The notes: generated by a model from the sequence alone, not told the origin. A DNA stretch of 64,000 nucleotides from Myxocyprinus asiaticus (GCF_019703515.2 NC_059382.1:14859001-14923000), one strand, 5' to 3'; shown: positions 12,047 to 23,556, counted from the first letter of the stretch. Numbers and translations: made by a program.

Positions 12047-13510
12047 AATACTTCACTTAAAAATGGAATTACTGTCATCATTTACTCACCTTCATGTCAT
12101 TCCAAACCCATTTGACTTTATTTTTTATGTGGAACTTAAAAGGAGAAATTTAAATGAATATTCTGGTCTGTCTTTACAGTAAATGGCAGTTGACAGGGAC
12201 TCACTTTAAAGCTTGAAGGACCAAAAAGTAGTCCACGCAACTCGTGTGACATATTCCAAGTCTTGTGAAGGCTTATAATAGGTTTCGGTGATAAACAACC
12301 CAAAATGTAAGTCATTTTTTAGTGAAAATCTTGACATCCATTGCATGTTCAAGAGTTCATAATGCACAACAGATGTCAAAAAAAATTTCTTTTTCTTTTT
12401 TAAAAGGAGGTCCTTTTTTTAACCCTTGTGCATCAATTTAAAAAAGTTACTCAGAGGTCCTTAGAGGACAAAAATTTCTGTGTCAAAAAACCGCCATAAT
12501 AATATTATATATTAATATTATTTTTCACTTTCAATGAGTTGGAAAAAAACACAAAAAATGAATTATTTTCCATATACTAAATGCTAAGGGGATTTTTATT
12601 TAATTTGTCAATGGGATATGTCAATGATTAGCAACAACACTGATTTTTATGCATTATTACTTTTTGTGCAGTGTCAGATAAAAAAATAAAATTAAAAAAA
12701 AAAACCCTCACACTCAGGACCTTAGAGGACAAAAATGTCCATGTCAAAAAACTGCCATAAAAATATTATATATTAATATTATTTTCCACTTTCACTTACT
12801 TAGATTTTTTTTAACCAACATCAGTCCTGATCATAACTACCAAATATGTATTCATTTTCAGGATTTTAACCCTTTAAATGCCAGTTTGTTTACTTAATGC
12901 CACTGTTGTTTTTCACACACACACACACACATACAAAACAAACTCTGACAGCCATACCAACAGACCCACACTTTTTTAGCTGCATCATTTATTCAATTGG
13001 CCTGCAGTACTCTGTGATACAGCAAACAGAAAATAGGAAAAAAGCATGTATTTGCTCCATAGGCTAAACATGAGAAAAATGCCACCATCTGGTGGAAAAT
13101 ATTTAAAAAAAAATTTTTAATTTTGAAGCCAGGGCTCTGGAATGAAAGCATAATATCATAGAATTCATGATTTTATGCTTTAATGACACTGGGATCATAC
13201 ATTGCAGTTTTAATGGGTTTCAGTGGGGACATTTTTGTCGGTCCTGAGTGTAACTATTTTGTGTACACAGTGTATTATAGATGTATTATAGGAACTGAGG
13301 TTGAAATATCAAAAGTCTCCAAAAAATACACACCTTTGGCTAAATGTATGCCATTGGAATTAACACAGCCAAAATGATCGAAAAGCAAAAATGAAAAAGG
13401 AAAAATGTCCCGAAGGTCGCACAAGGGTTAAGCTTTAAATTATTTTAACCTTATGAGGGTGAGTAAATTATGACATAATTTTCATGTTTGGATGAAATGT
13501 TCTTTTAATG
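12047..13510. mobile_element. MITE family A copy split by a piggyBac-like insertion
   Basis: The left half (12047-12190) reads ATTACTGTCATCATTTACTC then TGTCATTCCAAACCC. The right half (13436-13510) reads GAGGGTGAGTAAATTATGAC and ends with the complementary terminal sequence. Between the halves lie about 230 bp of extra sequence and the element at 12423-13427. Confidence 0.6.
12423..13427. mobile_element. piggyBac-like non-autonomous element
   Basis: The ends are CCCTTGTGC and GCACAAGGG, a perfect 9-bp inverted pair, and both are flanked by TTAA (12419-12422 and 13428-13431). TTAA target sites and CCC/GGG ends are the signature of piggyBac elements. The 1005-bp interior has no transposase. 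It contains a direct repeat of about 80 bp (about 12460-12537 and 12715-12795, sharing CTTAGAGGACAAAAAT and ATATTATATATTAATATTAT). Confidence 0.8.
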
Positions 13511-14786
13511 CCATTTACCATGTTTCAATCCATTCTGTAGAATTCTGCTGATCTTGCCCAAAAATCAGTGCCGAAAATGCCAGAAAAGTATGCAGATTCT
13601 ATCTAAGCCTAGTCATTAGTCTGGTTAAGAGCCAGATATTGTAATGATTGTTGTATTTTCATATCACAATCTAAGGTAACAATGAAACGCTGACATTAAA
13701 AACTATTACAAGACTCGATACATCCCTCGAAACACCCCCATTAACAGGAAGCCCCTGCTATCAGAAAACCTCTCAGTGCTCCTTTCACTGCCAATTACAG
13801 ATTAAAACCACTCACACCTTGCACGGCCCTCCACGAGCCCAAGCACTATGATTGATACGGAGCTGATGAAATTAATTTAATACTGCTGTCTTTAACCCAG
13901 CCTCCAATTGTAATCAGGTAATCAGAACTTGGACTAACCTTTAATCCCATCTTCCATCTCCTTAAATGCAGCGGACTTTGTTTTTGAGCCTTGTCTTCAG
14001 GGAGTGGACGGAAGTGGCGCTGTGTATCTTGACAGTATTTATCAGTGCGCTTAGTTAATATGTCAGGCCGTTTCTACCCCCCACCCCCCCATACCCCAAC
14101 TGAATGAGTATCAGTGGAATAAAGAGTGAGCAAAGACGAAATGAACCTCTAATGAAATGAGATCCCGGGGAAGCCAGAGCAGTGTGAAGTGCGGGCCTCA
14201 GATCAAAGAGAGCCACTGGTAAATAGAATACATGCTGAAGAGGAAGGCAGTGAGGAAAATCAGCATTTTGTTGGAAAATTACCTGTTGAGCTGTTAAATA
14301 AATTAGAACTTTCTGGGGAGTGATGGGACTCAGCTTCACTAAACCAGACATTGGGAGCCACTCTCATCTCCCTGAGGTGATACTCAATCCGCAAATATTT
14401 TATACTTTTCTTTTTTTAAAGACATTTCTATCATTATTTACTCACCATCATGTTGTTCCAAACCATTGTGCTGTTATTTTTCCATGTAATATGACTTTTG
14501 TAATGAATTGATATGCAGCATACGTTGACAATTCATAGAGACCAGGTACTGTAAAGCTCCAAATTGGTAAAAATAACACTATTAGAAGTAGTCTATATGA
14601 CTCAGGGGCCATTCACACTGCAAATGTATGCTTTTTAGAAGGCGTCTAAATAAAAGATGCACTACAATGGTCTGATACATTGGTCTTGTGGAATTTTACA
14701 TAGAAAACAATAGAAAAACAGTGCAGACGGATGTAATGCATTTGGTGTGAACAGCCCCTGTTAGGGCTTTTAAGATTTTAAAAGTG
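13511..14786. other. Unique DNA with a possible conserved non-coding element
   Basis: At about 13790-14030 the sequence is complex and contains homeodomain-type sites (GAAATTAATTTAATACTG, CCTCCAATTGTAATCAGG). It has no long ORF. A further piece of MITE family A (TTATTTACTCACCATCATG) lies near 14435. No exon is supported. Confidence 0.35.
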
Positions 14787-15197
14787 CAGCCTTTTCCAGT
14801 CTGGCATGATGTCTGGTGTTATGTTTCATGTCTCATTTCTGTATTCCAATGATTATGAAGTAATAATTTAGACTTTAATAGTGCTGCAGCTTATTTCTTC
14901 AATAATGTTGATTAACAATGTTGAATACACTACTGTATATACTGCATATTACTGTCTTTGTAATATGCAGCATATGTAATCAGCATTCTTAATATAATGT
15001 ATTTATAATGTCATTCATTCTGGACATACTAGTCTACATATTCCTGTGTTTTCTCAAATCTACAGTGTTATAGTATATTGGAGGAAAATGGTTGCTAGCA
15101 TGAATTGACTTGTGCTTGCCTCCTGGGCTCTGCGCTGTCTGCTGTAGAGGGCTGGGCAACATGGTAAATGTCACTGATCGTCAAGCGTTTGTGCAAT
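14787..15197 (+). repeat. Local duplication, copy 1 (three blocks)
   Basis: Three blocks recur in the same order further right. They are 14787-14840 (CCTTTTCCAGTCTGGCATGA), about 14986-15107 (TTCATTCTGGACATAC through GCTAGCATGAATTGA) and about 15177-15197 (GTCACTGATCGTCAAGCGTT). Here they are 146 and 68 bp apart. The second set (19243-19296, 19791-19919, 21103-21127) is broken up by inserted DNA. Confidence 0.75.
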
Positions 15198-15586
15198 AGC
15201 TGCCCTTGCCAGAGAAAGTGCCGAGGTGGCAGATCCTGCCTTTGATTTAGACACTAAAGGCAGCAGAACAGCAAAAGCACTGAAGCATGAAGGTAAATTC
15301 TCATAATTCACTGCTGAAAGGTTAGCCAGTGGCTGCCTTCTTCTTGGTGTGGGTAACTAACAAATGTCACCTGACTGAAATAAATACACCTGCCTATAGG
15401 GCTTTGGGGCCTTTACTTTGAAACTGATATTTACTTACAGTTTTTTTTGTTTGTTTGTTTGGTGGATTAAATTTAGACTTAAGCCAGAGGGATGCTTACT
15501 AAGAGAGTTGAGCCAGAGTCCTGTTATCTTCTTAGCATACAAGCTAAGTTTTTTTTGTTTTTATCATTGGACATACCAGTGTTGTG
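15198..15586. other. No gene seen
   Basis: Unique sequence between a duplicated block and a hAT-like element. A GTTT run lies near 15443. Confidence 0.5.
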
Positions 15587-15911
15587 CAGGGGTATAAAAA
15601 GTACTCAGAAATTATACTTAAGTGAAAGTATGGATACTGAGTAAAAATTTTACTCAATTAAAAGTCCAAGTATCTAGCCAAAAACATACTTGAAAGTAAA
15701 AAATTATTCACATTAAATTGTACTTTAAGTATTAAAAATGTAAAAAGTAACCTTTTCCTAGCTAGAATGAAATCAAGAGAGGATATTGTGTGAGAGAGGA
15801 TGTTGTTAAAATTGGTTTAAGTCGCCTTTTTACTCTGTCTGACGACTGTCATATTTCTTCCTCATTGACATTCGAAACCTGCAAAGAATCATGTTAAAAT
15901 AACCGTATTTA

Positions 15912-16472
15912 TGCAAAATTATTTTTATGTGGCCTGTTGTACGTAACACGATAATTTCCTGGTGAATGAACATTAGAGGCACTAAAACAACAACGACTTA
16001 ACAATGACTTTCACTCAAATCATACTGTAAGTAAAACAGCAGATTATCAGTTCATAAACACTTACGTTTTGCCCTGTTCCTCACACAATGCTATCTTATG
16101 ACATCTAAACACTTTTACTATAGTGCATGACTCAGTTTAACATTTGCATTACATAACCAACTACATTTACAAGCTTGTTGAAGTGTAATCAAATTGTATG
16201 GTAGCTCAACTGATGAGTGTTGCATATGCGATACAACGGACCTGAAGAGCACGCGAGTCGACACGTGAGCCGAAAGTGTCATAAAAACACCACAAAATTT
16301 AATTTAAAAAAGAAATTGTGTTTTTCATGTCACATTTGCTTTTTATGACACTATTGGTTAGGTTTAGGTTTAAGGATTAAGGTAGAGAGGTCCACTTTTT
16401 GCGCCAAACAGTGGACATTTCACCTCAGAACTGCCCTGAGATGTGTAATGAACCACATAATTTGTTTTTGCA
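15912..16472. mobile_element. TIR element related to the one at 33051-35386
   Basis: The left end (TGCAAAATTATTTTTATGTGG) is inversely matched by the right end. The family shares the phrases CCTCACACAATGCTATCTTATG, CTATAGTGCATGA and TTTACAAGCTTGTT. It also contains a tRNA-like stretch (GGTAGCTCAACTGATGAG, about 16200) and TTTTCATGTCACATTTGCTT in the second half. 561 bp long, no protein. Confidence 0.65.
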
Positions 16473-16890
16473 AAAATGTTGCCATAGTCACGCAAAGTTC
16501 GTTGCATGGGAGAAGGCATTCATGAATTGCGATGTCAGAGCACCCAGCCCCTTGAGACAGAGAAAGAGAAGAAAAAAATTCAGATGATGCTTTAAAGAAA
16601 GTTAGTAATGTTGTTGATTTTGTGAATTGTTTTCTGAGGTTTGCTACCAAACCTTGCTGTTGAGCAAATGGATGAATTCAATAAAATTCAAAATAAATTT
16701 ATAAAAATATTTTTATTATCATTATTATCATCATTATCATTGCTGGTTTTATAGATATTATTATAATTAATAGTTGCCCACAACAACAATAATTCAGCAA
16801 ATAGTGAGTAGAAATTCATAGATATGATTTAAATATGAAGGCAAGTGTAGAAATAAATGACATGCACACATTTATTTACAAAAGCCTTTT

Positions 16891-16893
<3 letters not shown>

Positions 16894-16956
<63 letters not shown>

Positions 16957-16979
16957 TGTATATATACTGTATATATATA

Positions 16980-17015
<36 letters not shown>

Positions 17016-17027
17016 TGTATATATATA

Positions 17028-17077
<50 letters not shown>

Positions 17078-17091
17078 TGTATATATATATA
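16894..17091. repeat. AT microsatellite with ACTGTAT interruptions
   Basis: Long AT runs punctuated by ATACTGTATATA units. It is self-complementary and would form hairpins. ORFs on both strands are repeat translations. Confidence 0.95.
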
Positions 17092-17182
17092 TGCAATGTG
17101 AATGATCATTTTTTACTTCATGACTGTCCAATCTGTAGAAGTAACAGGCGTTTAGAATAAAGTTGCAATAGAGTTCATATTT

Positions 17183-17515
17183 TCAGGGTAAATGGAGGAG
17201 TCACGAGGTAGCGGAAACAGTCAACCTGAGACTTTTATTACTTTTCAGCGTCGTTTACATAAATTAAACTAAAGGGCACTCAGAGGCCAAGTAATCACAC
17301 ACAAAGTAGTCAATAATTCTTGTCGCACACACAGGAACGGTCTCTCTCTGGTCTCTCTCTTTCTGTCGACTGATGTGTCTATCAGCCTTTTCAGGTCTCC
17401 CTCTGCCATCACTATAACGAGAGACAGGTGTTAATGATAATGACAGCCCAGGTGAAGAGCCTTACCTCTCTCCCTCTCCCGCAGACAGATACATGACCAC
17501 GCCCCCATTCCCACA
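17183..17515 (-). repeat. Gypsy-like LTR remnant (3' LTR by position)
   Basis: Read on the minus strand it starts TGTGGGAATGGGGG at 17515. It contains TAATAAAAGTCTCAGG as a likely polyadenylation region near 17230. It ends near 17183 in CCATTTACCCTGAA. A G-rich tract sits just outside its start (17516-17530), as expected of a polypurine tract in front of a 3' LTR. Limits are approximate. Confidence 0.5.
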
Positions 17516-17569
17516 TACCCCCACTGCCCGACTCAGGCTGGGACAGCTTTTAAGGTCTTGGGCCTCGGG

Positions 17570-17963
17570 TAGGCCGTGATCACTGCAGTTTTTTTAACCT
17601 GGGGTCGCACCTGCCCTTGACCTAAGTGGAACCCCAGATACCAAATTTCCACCTGCCAATTGAGCATTTCTTCAGGTTGGCCGTGAGTCCCGCACATCGC
17701 AGCGACCTCAGGACAGCTCTCAGGTGTTGCATGTGCCGATGCCAGTCATTACTATGAATAATAATATAATCTAAATACACGGCGGTAATTTGGTGTAAAA
17801 CACTAATTGGTGTAAGCCAAACGGTGTGGAAAAAGCAATTTTTTTGCCAACAACCCTTTGTGAAGTCCAGTGTCAAATAAAATTGAGCTGCGCCCAACCG
17901 TTGTTTGTCGGATGCAGTGAAAAGTGGCTTTAGTCCAGTAAAATGAAAGAAAATGATCTGCAA
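17570..17963 (-). pseudogene. Gypsy reverse transcriptase fragment, catalytic Asp lost
   Basis: The RT of Gypsy elements copies element RNA into DNA. The minus-strand ORF 17622-17963 includes TDFTKGCWQ-like and YLDYIIIHSNDW motifs followed by HLRAVLRSLRCAGLTANLKKC, the stretch after the RT active site. The active site is normally Y-x-D-D; here the second aspartate is replaced (YLDY). The fragment is a diverged copy of the RT part of 19922-21105, in the same orientation. Most of pol and all of gag are missing. Clearly dead. Confidence 0.85.
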
Positions 17964-18154
17964 AAATGTAGTGAGTACTTTACAAGTTTAAATAAAATTG
18001 TAAGGAGTAAAAAGTACTATTATTTTTTTGGAAATGTAATTAAGTAAAAGTAAAAGTATTCCGTTTAAATTGCACTTGAGTAAAGTACAAATCCCAAAAA
18101 ATAATACTTAAGTATAATACTTAAGTATTTTTACTCAATTACTTTACACCCCTG

Positions 18155-19242
18155 ATGTTGTGTTAATAGTCTGCTTTGATTATTTGTTTTTATTTTCTAG
18201 TTATTTGTTAGTGGGTGGAGAGGTATTGTGATGTTATTTAGATTCTGCCACTTGTAGTTGGACAAAAATAACGAACAAGAACGTAGATTGATAGTGAACC
18301 TGGTAGTCAATTTTTAATAAACATCAAGATTTTAGTTTCAAATTTAAAGGAATATACAGTATAAGGGAAAGTGTATATCTTAGACCCTCTAACTTGTAGG
18401 ATATATGCAAATACTGTATCTTTTATGTAACTTCTGAAGGTCAGTACTAAATAAAATATATATTTTATCTCGTATATTTGTATAAATTCTGAAAGGTGAG
18501 TGTAAACTTATGCACTCAACTGCAATATAATATATATTAGCTGTACAGTATATACATAACCATGTAGTAATGGCAATTTTGGATAATCAAATTAATTACA
18601 TATCTTACAAATTAAAGGTACTTTATATTGTTTGTTTATTTTCTTTTTTTTTATGGAATTTGATGGTCGCAAACTGAACCAATTTAATTTGGTTGAACTT
18701 GATGGATGCAAACCAAATGAAAAGATTATTCATAAAGAATGAACTATAAGTCTTGCATCAGTGCAAAAACAGCTTCACATCATGTAACACTGAGTTAAAA
18801 ATAAGGTTGAAGACAATAATACATTATAAATATGATTATATAAGCCCCATTTCAAGCCACACTCCTGTGACAGTAGAACATACAGTACTGTATATACTGT
18901 GGGCTGTGTGATGATTAGTGTTGTTCTATAGTGTATAATAAGTCTATAGTGGTCTGACGGGGGCTTTGTAGAACTCAACTGTCAGTGCCTAGTGTTGGAC
19001 TGCTGTTCTGACATGGCTGTTGGTATATTTACAGCAGTGCTGGGGCCAAGGCTTCATCAATCTTAGAGTGAAGAGAAAGGGGCCAGGGTGAAGGCTCTTT
19101 CCCACAGTACCTGCTCTCCATCTCAGCTGCTGACCTGCAAATCTGCCTCTGAAAATGCAGCCCCCATAGACTCCAGGGACAGGTGGCCAGGACTGGATAA
19201 AGTGGAATTGCGCATGAGTGTTTGAGGTACCAGAATGACCAG
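18155..19242. other. No gene seen; small Tc1-type remnant possible
   Basis: A stretch at about 18400-18515 (CTTCTGAAGGTCAGTACTAAAT, then TGTAAACTTATGCACTCAACTG) resembles the terminal region of a fish Tc1 family. It is too short to place with confidence. The rest is unique and AT-rich. Confidence 0.35.
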
Positions 19243-19296
19243 CCTTTTCCAGTCTGGCATGATGCTTGGTGTTCTGTTTCATGTCTCATTTCAAAT
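19243..19296 (+). repeat. Local duplication, copy 2, first block
   Basis: It matches 14787-14840 (CCTTTTCCAGTCTGGCATGA then TTTCATGTCTCATTTC) with two or three differences. It stops just before the hAT-like element at 19301. Confidence 0.75.
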
Positions 19297-19790
19297 TAAG
19301 CAGTGGTGGAAAGAGTACAGTTTCTTTTTTTTACTTAAGTAAAAGTACTGCTACTGAAGAAGTAATTCACTTTAGTACAAGTAGATGTACTGAGCAATAT
19401 TATGACTCAAGTAAGAGTAAATAAGTAGTTTGCTGAAAAACTACTCAAGCAATTACGTTACAAATTACTTGATGAAAATTATATTATATATATATATTAC
19501 AGTATGTACTCATCCATTTTTTAGAACACAAAGACATTTTTGTTCTTGAAAGAAAATGATGCTTCCTTTCACCAAGGATGCATTAAATTGATCAAAAATA
19601 CTGCCAAAATCATTAATTGCAAATTATTTTAAAGGTTTGAAATAATTGTTTTAAGTGGTATTTATTTAATTTTTTTCTTTACCCGTGATGAAAAACATAT
19701 ACTGTGTCACCTATTCCTTACAAAAGCATTCTAAAGTGCTAATTTGGTACTCAAGAAAATTATCTTATTATTAATTATTTATATTATTTT

Positions 19791-19919
19791 TTAATATAAT
19801 GTAATTATAATATTTATAATGTCATTCATTCTGGACATACAAGTTTACATATTCCTGTGTTTTCTCAAATCTACAGTGTTGCAGTATATTGGAGGGAAAT
19901 GGTCGCTAGCATGAATTGA
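19791..19919 (+). repeat. Local duplication, copy 2, second block
   Basis: It matches 14986-15107: TTCATTCTGGACATAC, CATATTCCTGTGTTTTCTC, and GGTCGCTAGCATGAATTGA. A 10-bp AT insertion distinguishes it near 19803. It lies inside the hAT-like element and directly abuts the Gypsy fragment. Confidence 0.8.
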
Positions 19920-19921
19920 TG

Positions 19922-21105
19922 CATGAGTCAGCGACAGCCATCTGGGCTCCCGGTCTGTGGACCACCTTGAATTTAAATGGCTGAAGAGCCAGATACCAAC
20001 GGGTGATACGTGTTTTGGTATCCTTCATGCGGTGGAGCCATTGGAGTGGGGCATGATCCGAGCAGAGGGTGAAGGCCCACCCCAACAGGTAGTACCAGAG
20101 AGTGAAGACCACCCACTTGATGGCGAGACACTCCTTTTCTACAGTGCTGTACTTAGTCTCCGCCAGCGAGAGCTTGCGGCTTATGTACATCACCGGGCAC
20201 TCCTCCCCCTCCACCACCTGCGAGAGCACGGCCCCCAGCCCTCTGTCTGAAGCATCCATCTGCAAGAAAAAAGGGAGAGAGAAATCGGGTAAATGTAAAA
20301 GCGGCCCCCGCAAAGTGCGGCTTTAACCTGCATGAACGCCTGTTGACGCTGCTTCGTCCACTGGACCGGGTCTGGAGCTCCCTTTTTAGTGAGATCAGTC
20401 AGCGGGCTGGTGACATCCGAATAATTAGGCACGAATCTCCTATAATAGCCAGCCAGCCCCAGGAACTGTCTCACCCCCTTTTTGGTCTTGGGCCTCGGGC
20501 AGGTCGCAATCACCGCAGTCTTGTCAACTTGGGGATGCACCTGCCCGTGGCCCAAGTGGAACCCCAGATACCGTACCTCCACCTGCCCAATCGTGCACTT
20601 CTTAGGGTTTGCTGTCCCGCTCATCTCAGCGATCTCAGAACTGCCCTCAGATGCTGCATGTGCCACTGCCAATCATTGCTGTAAATGATGATGTCATCTA
20701 AGTAGGCAGCGGCGTAAGCTGAATGCGGTCTGAGGATTCGGTCCATGAGATGCTGAAATGTAGCTGGGGCTCCAAACAAACCGAACGGAAGCATCACGAA
20801 TTGGTGTAATCCAAATGGCATGGAGAAGGCTGTTTTTTCATGGGAAATTGGTGTCACGTCTGCAAACTCCTTTTGCAACTTGGCAACCTCTGCGAGTTGA
20901 TACGGTGAGAGGTGGTCTCCGCAAGTGACCGGGGTGAAATGATTGTGTTTTGTATTCACCTCCGGGACTACCGTAGCCAACGTCACAGGGACCGCCTCCC
21001 TCCACAATTTCAGGAGGTTGAGGTAATATATTTGACGTGCGCCCCCTCTATCGGTTCGCTTTATCTCTCTCTGGATGGATGCTTGACCACACCCCTGCTG
21101 CCACA
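19922..21105 (-). pseudogene. Gypsy pol pseudogene: reverse transcriptase and RNase H
   Basis: Read on the minus strand from 21105 it begins with about 40 bp resembling the start of an LTR (TGTGGCAGCAGGGGTGTGG), then joins internal pol sequence directly. The first ORF (21007-20621) covers the linker and RT, with MPFGLHQFVMLPFGLFGAP, a DRIL motif and the intact active site YLDDIIIYSNDW. After a frameshift, 20672-20190 continues with KKCTIGQVEVRYLGF and FLGLAGYYRRFVPNYS. After another shift, 20313-19906 is RNase H (FFLQMDASDRGLGAVLSQ, then the TVEKECLAIKW region) ending at MAVADS. Protease, integrase and gag are absent. It sits exactly between the second and third duplicated blocks, so it replaced about 68 bp present in the other copy. 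Confidence 0.9.
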
Positions 21106-21214
21106 GTCACTGATCGTCAAGCGTTTGTGGAATTAGAACAACTGAAAATGGTTGCGCTACCATGCAGAAATCACAATACAGTGGGTTTTTTTCCCCATTT
21201 GCTGAGTTATTGAG

Positions 21215-21520
21215 TTCTTACAAGTTGCTTTACACTTGCAAGTCAAATTCTGGTTTTAAAATTAGGCAAAAAGAAACACATTTCTCCTGAAATTCTATTT
21301 TCTTCTAAAGTCTATTGTTTTAGAGAGATGAAGGCTATTCCATGCATTACTGTTTTGAAAAAAAGAATCTCTAATCAGGATAGAGAGGAAAGTGGACGGC
21401 CCAGATTCAGGGTAAATCACAGTCTCTAGTTTGAGAAACAGACTCCTCACAGGTCCTAAACTAGCAGCTTTTAAATGTCAAAGACCTGCATTGCTGCAAG
21501 AGGATTCTTGGGCAAACGAG
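21215..21520 (+). pseudogene. Degenerate Tc1 transposase fragment
   Basis: The phrases AGTCTCTAGTTTGAGAAACA, CTCCTCACAGGTCCT and GCAGGTCTTTG-type remnants (TCAAAGACCTGCATTGC) match the N-terminal helix-turn-helix part of Tc1 transposase genes. The frame is broken everywhere and the catalytic part is missing. Confidence 0.55.
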
Positions 21521-21698
21521 ACTAAATAGCTAAATAGAAATAGCCATTTGTAACATTCTAAATATCTCTAAATTGTCTCTAAACTACATAATGTGTATTG
21601 TGACTGAAACACATTCCTATTCCAGGTTTATTCTCATTCATGTATGTCCAAGTATTTTGGCAGTTAAGTTGCCAATATACTTTAGAAAACTAATATAA

Positions 21699-21738
21699 TG
21701 CAATATCATAGAGGAAATGTTTCCTCTATGATATTGCA
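21699..21738. repeat. Perfect 19-bp inverted repeat with 2-nt centre
   Basis: TGCAATATCATAGAGGAAA (21699-21717), TG, then the exact complement (21720-21738). The loop is too short for a typical microRNA hairpin. It may be the folded tip of a decayed palindromic element or an inversion junction. Confidence 0.9.
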
Positions 21739-22201
21739 GCAATTATCCATATTTGGAATGAGATTATTAAGCAAACTGTTATCAACTCCTGCATGTCAGC
21801 TGAATAAAATAAGGCCAAAATAAACATTTCACGCAGTGATGTGAGTGTGCACTTTTGGCCTCTAGCAGGTGAGCTTTTCAGAGAGATGAACAGCAGCACA
21901 GGGAAGTACAGTACAGCACCTTGAGCGAGAGTGTTACCCACTAGGACAGTTTATTTTTAACAAGAAGGGTGAACGGTTACGGAATTTAACACGGGAGTAC
22001 AATACTGAACTGATGCGGATTGATAGAAGCGGAGAGCCCATCGGTGCACGCGACGGTGCAAGGATGGCGGGGAAAAAAATTATGTTCAGTGAAAAGTCAA
22101 AAGAAGATTGCAGTGTATGTAATTGTAACTATATTAGATATTATTAATAAAACACAGGAACTCATTGCATGGGTATTTAAAAGGTTTGTTTTAGACATAT
22201 A

Positions 22202-23556
22202 ATCTCAGCAAAAAAAGAAACGTCCTCACTTTCAACTGCTTTTATTTTCAGCAATCTTAACATGTGTAAATATTTGTATGAACATAAAAAGATTCAACAA
22301 CTAAGACATAAACTGAACAAGTTTCACAGACATGTGACTAACAGAAATGGAATAATGTGTCCCTGAACAAAGGGGGGGGGGGGGTTAAAGTCAAAAGAAA
22401 CAGTCAGTATCTGGTGTTGCCACCAGCTGCATTAAGTACTGCAGTGCATCCCCTCCTCATGGACTGCACCAGATTTGCCAGTTCTTGCTATGAGATGTTA
22501 CCCCACTCTTCCACCAAGGCACTTGCAAGTTCCCAGACATTTTTTGGGGAATGGTCCTAGCCCTCACCCTCCAATCCAACAGGTCCCAGATGTGCTCAAT
22601 GGGATTGAGATCCGGGCTCTTTGCTGGCCATGGCAGAGCACTGACATTCCTGTCTTGCAGGAAATCATGCACAGAACAAGCAGTATGGCTGGTGGCATTG
22701 TCATGCTGGAGGGTCATGTAAGGATGAGCCTGCAGGAAGGGTACCACATGAGGGAGGAGGATGTCTTCCCTGTAACGCACAGTGTTGAGTTTGCCTGCAA
22801 TGACAACAAGCTCAGTCCGATGATGCTGTGACACACCACCTCAGACCATGACGGACCCTCCACCTCCAAATCGATCCCGCTCCAGAGTACAGGCCTCGGT
22901 GTAATGCTCATTCCTTCGACGATAAACATGAGTCCGACCATCACCCCTGGTGAGACAAAACCACGACTCGTCAGTGAAGAGTCCTGTCTGGTCCAGCGAA
23001 GGTGGGTTTGTGCCCATAGGCAACATTGTTGCCAGTGATGTCTGGTAAGGACCCACAGGTGTGATATTAGGATGTACCGATCCTGTGCAGGTGTTGTTAC
23101 ACGTGGTCTGCCACTGTGAGGACGATCAGCTGTCCTTCCTGTCTCCCTGTAGCGCTGTCCAAGGCGTCTCAAATACAGACATTGCAATTTATTGCCCTGA
23201 CCACATCTGCAGTCCTCATGCCTCCAAGCAGCATGCCTAAGGCACGTTCACGCAGATGAGCAGGGACCCTAAGCATCTTTCTTTTGGTGTTTTTCAGAGT
23301 CAGTAGAAAGGTCTCTTTAGTGTCCTAAGTTTTTATAACTGTGACCTTAATTACCTACTGTCTGTAAGCTGTTAGTGTCTTAACGACCGTTCCACAGGTG
23401 CATGTTCATTAATTGTTTATGGTTCATTGAACAAGCATGGAAAACATTGTTAAACACTTTACAATAAAGATCTGTAAAGTTATTTGGATTTTTTTTTTAA
23501 TTATCTTTAAAATACAGTGTCCTGAATAAGGGACGTTTCTTTTTTTTTGCTGAGTT
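22202..23556 (-). mobile_element. Tc1-like transposon with TA target duplication
   Basis: The left end CTCAGCAAAAAAAGAAACGTCC (from 22204) and the complement of the right end (23531-23556) match. TA lies at 22200-22201 and 23557-23558. The 1.36-kb length is shorter than the usual 1.6 kb because of a deletion in the transposase. The gene lies on the minus strand. A G run at about 22372-22383 lies in its 3' untranslated part. Confidence 0.9.
22404..23276 (-). pseudogene. Tc1 transposase pseudogene with frameshifts and a deletion
   Basis: The start is at 23276 (MLRVPAHLRERALG). The first helix-turn-helix continues to CRYRETGRTADRPHSGRPRV in shifted frames (ORF from 23187). About 150 bp or more that should lie between the DNA-binding and catalytic regions are missing near 23060. 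Catalytic pieces are visible: TDESWFCLTRGDG (first Asp, ORF 23056-22841), LQHDNATSHTA (second Asp) and SPDLNPIEHIWDLLD (Glu), both in ORF 22834-22457. The gene ends near 22404. At least two frameshifts separate the pieces, so no active protein is possible. Confidence 0.9.

Larger units (their letters stand above)
15587..18154. mobile_element. hAT-like element with 8-bp target duplication
   Basis: The left end CAGGGGTATAAAAAGTACTC and the complement of the right end (CAGGGGTGTAAAGTAATTG) match. Both run into repeated ACTTAAGTA-type motifs typical of fish hAT ends. The flanks GTGTTGTG (15579-15586) and ATGTTGTG (18155-18162) agree at 7 of 8 positions. No hAT transposase is visible. The interior carries another TIR element (15912-16472), an AT microsatellite and a Gypsy remnant (17183-17963). 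Confidence 0.8.

Noticed and set aside
16829..17131. ORFs of 67-100 codons on both strands with YIYIYI-type translations
   Set aside because: They are translations of an AT microsatellite.
22475..22831. 118-codon plus-strand ORF
   Set aside because: It lies antisense to the Tc1 transposase pseudogene.
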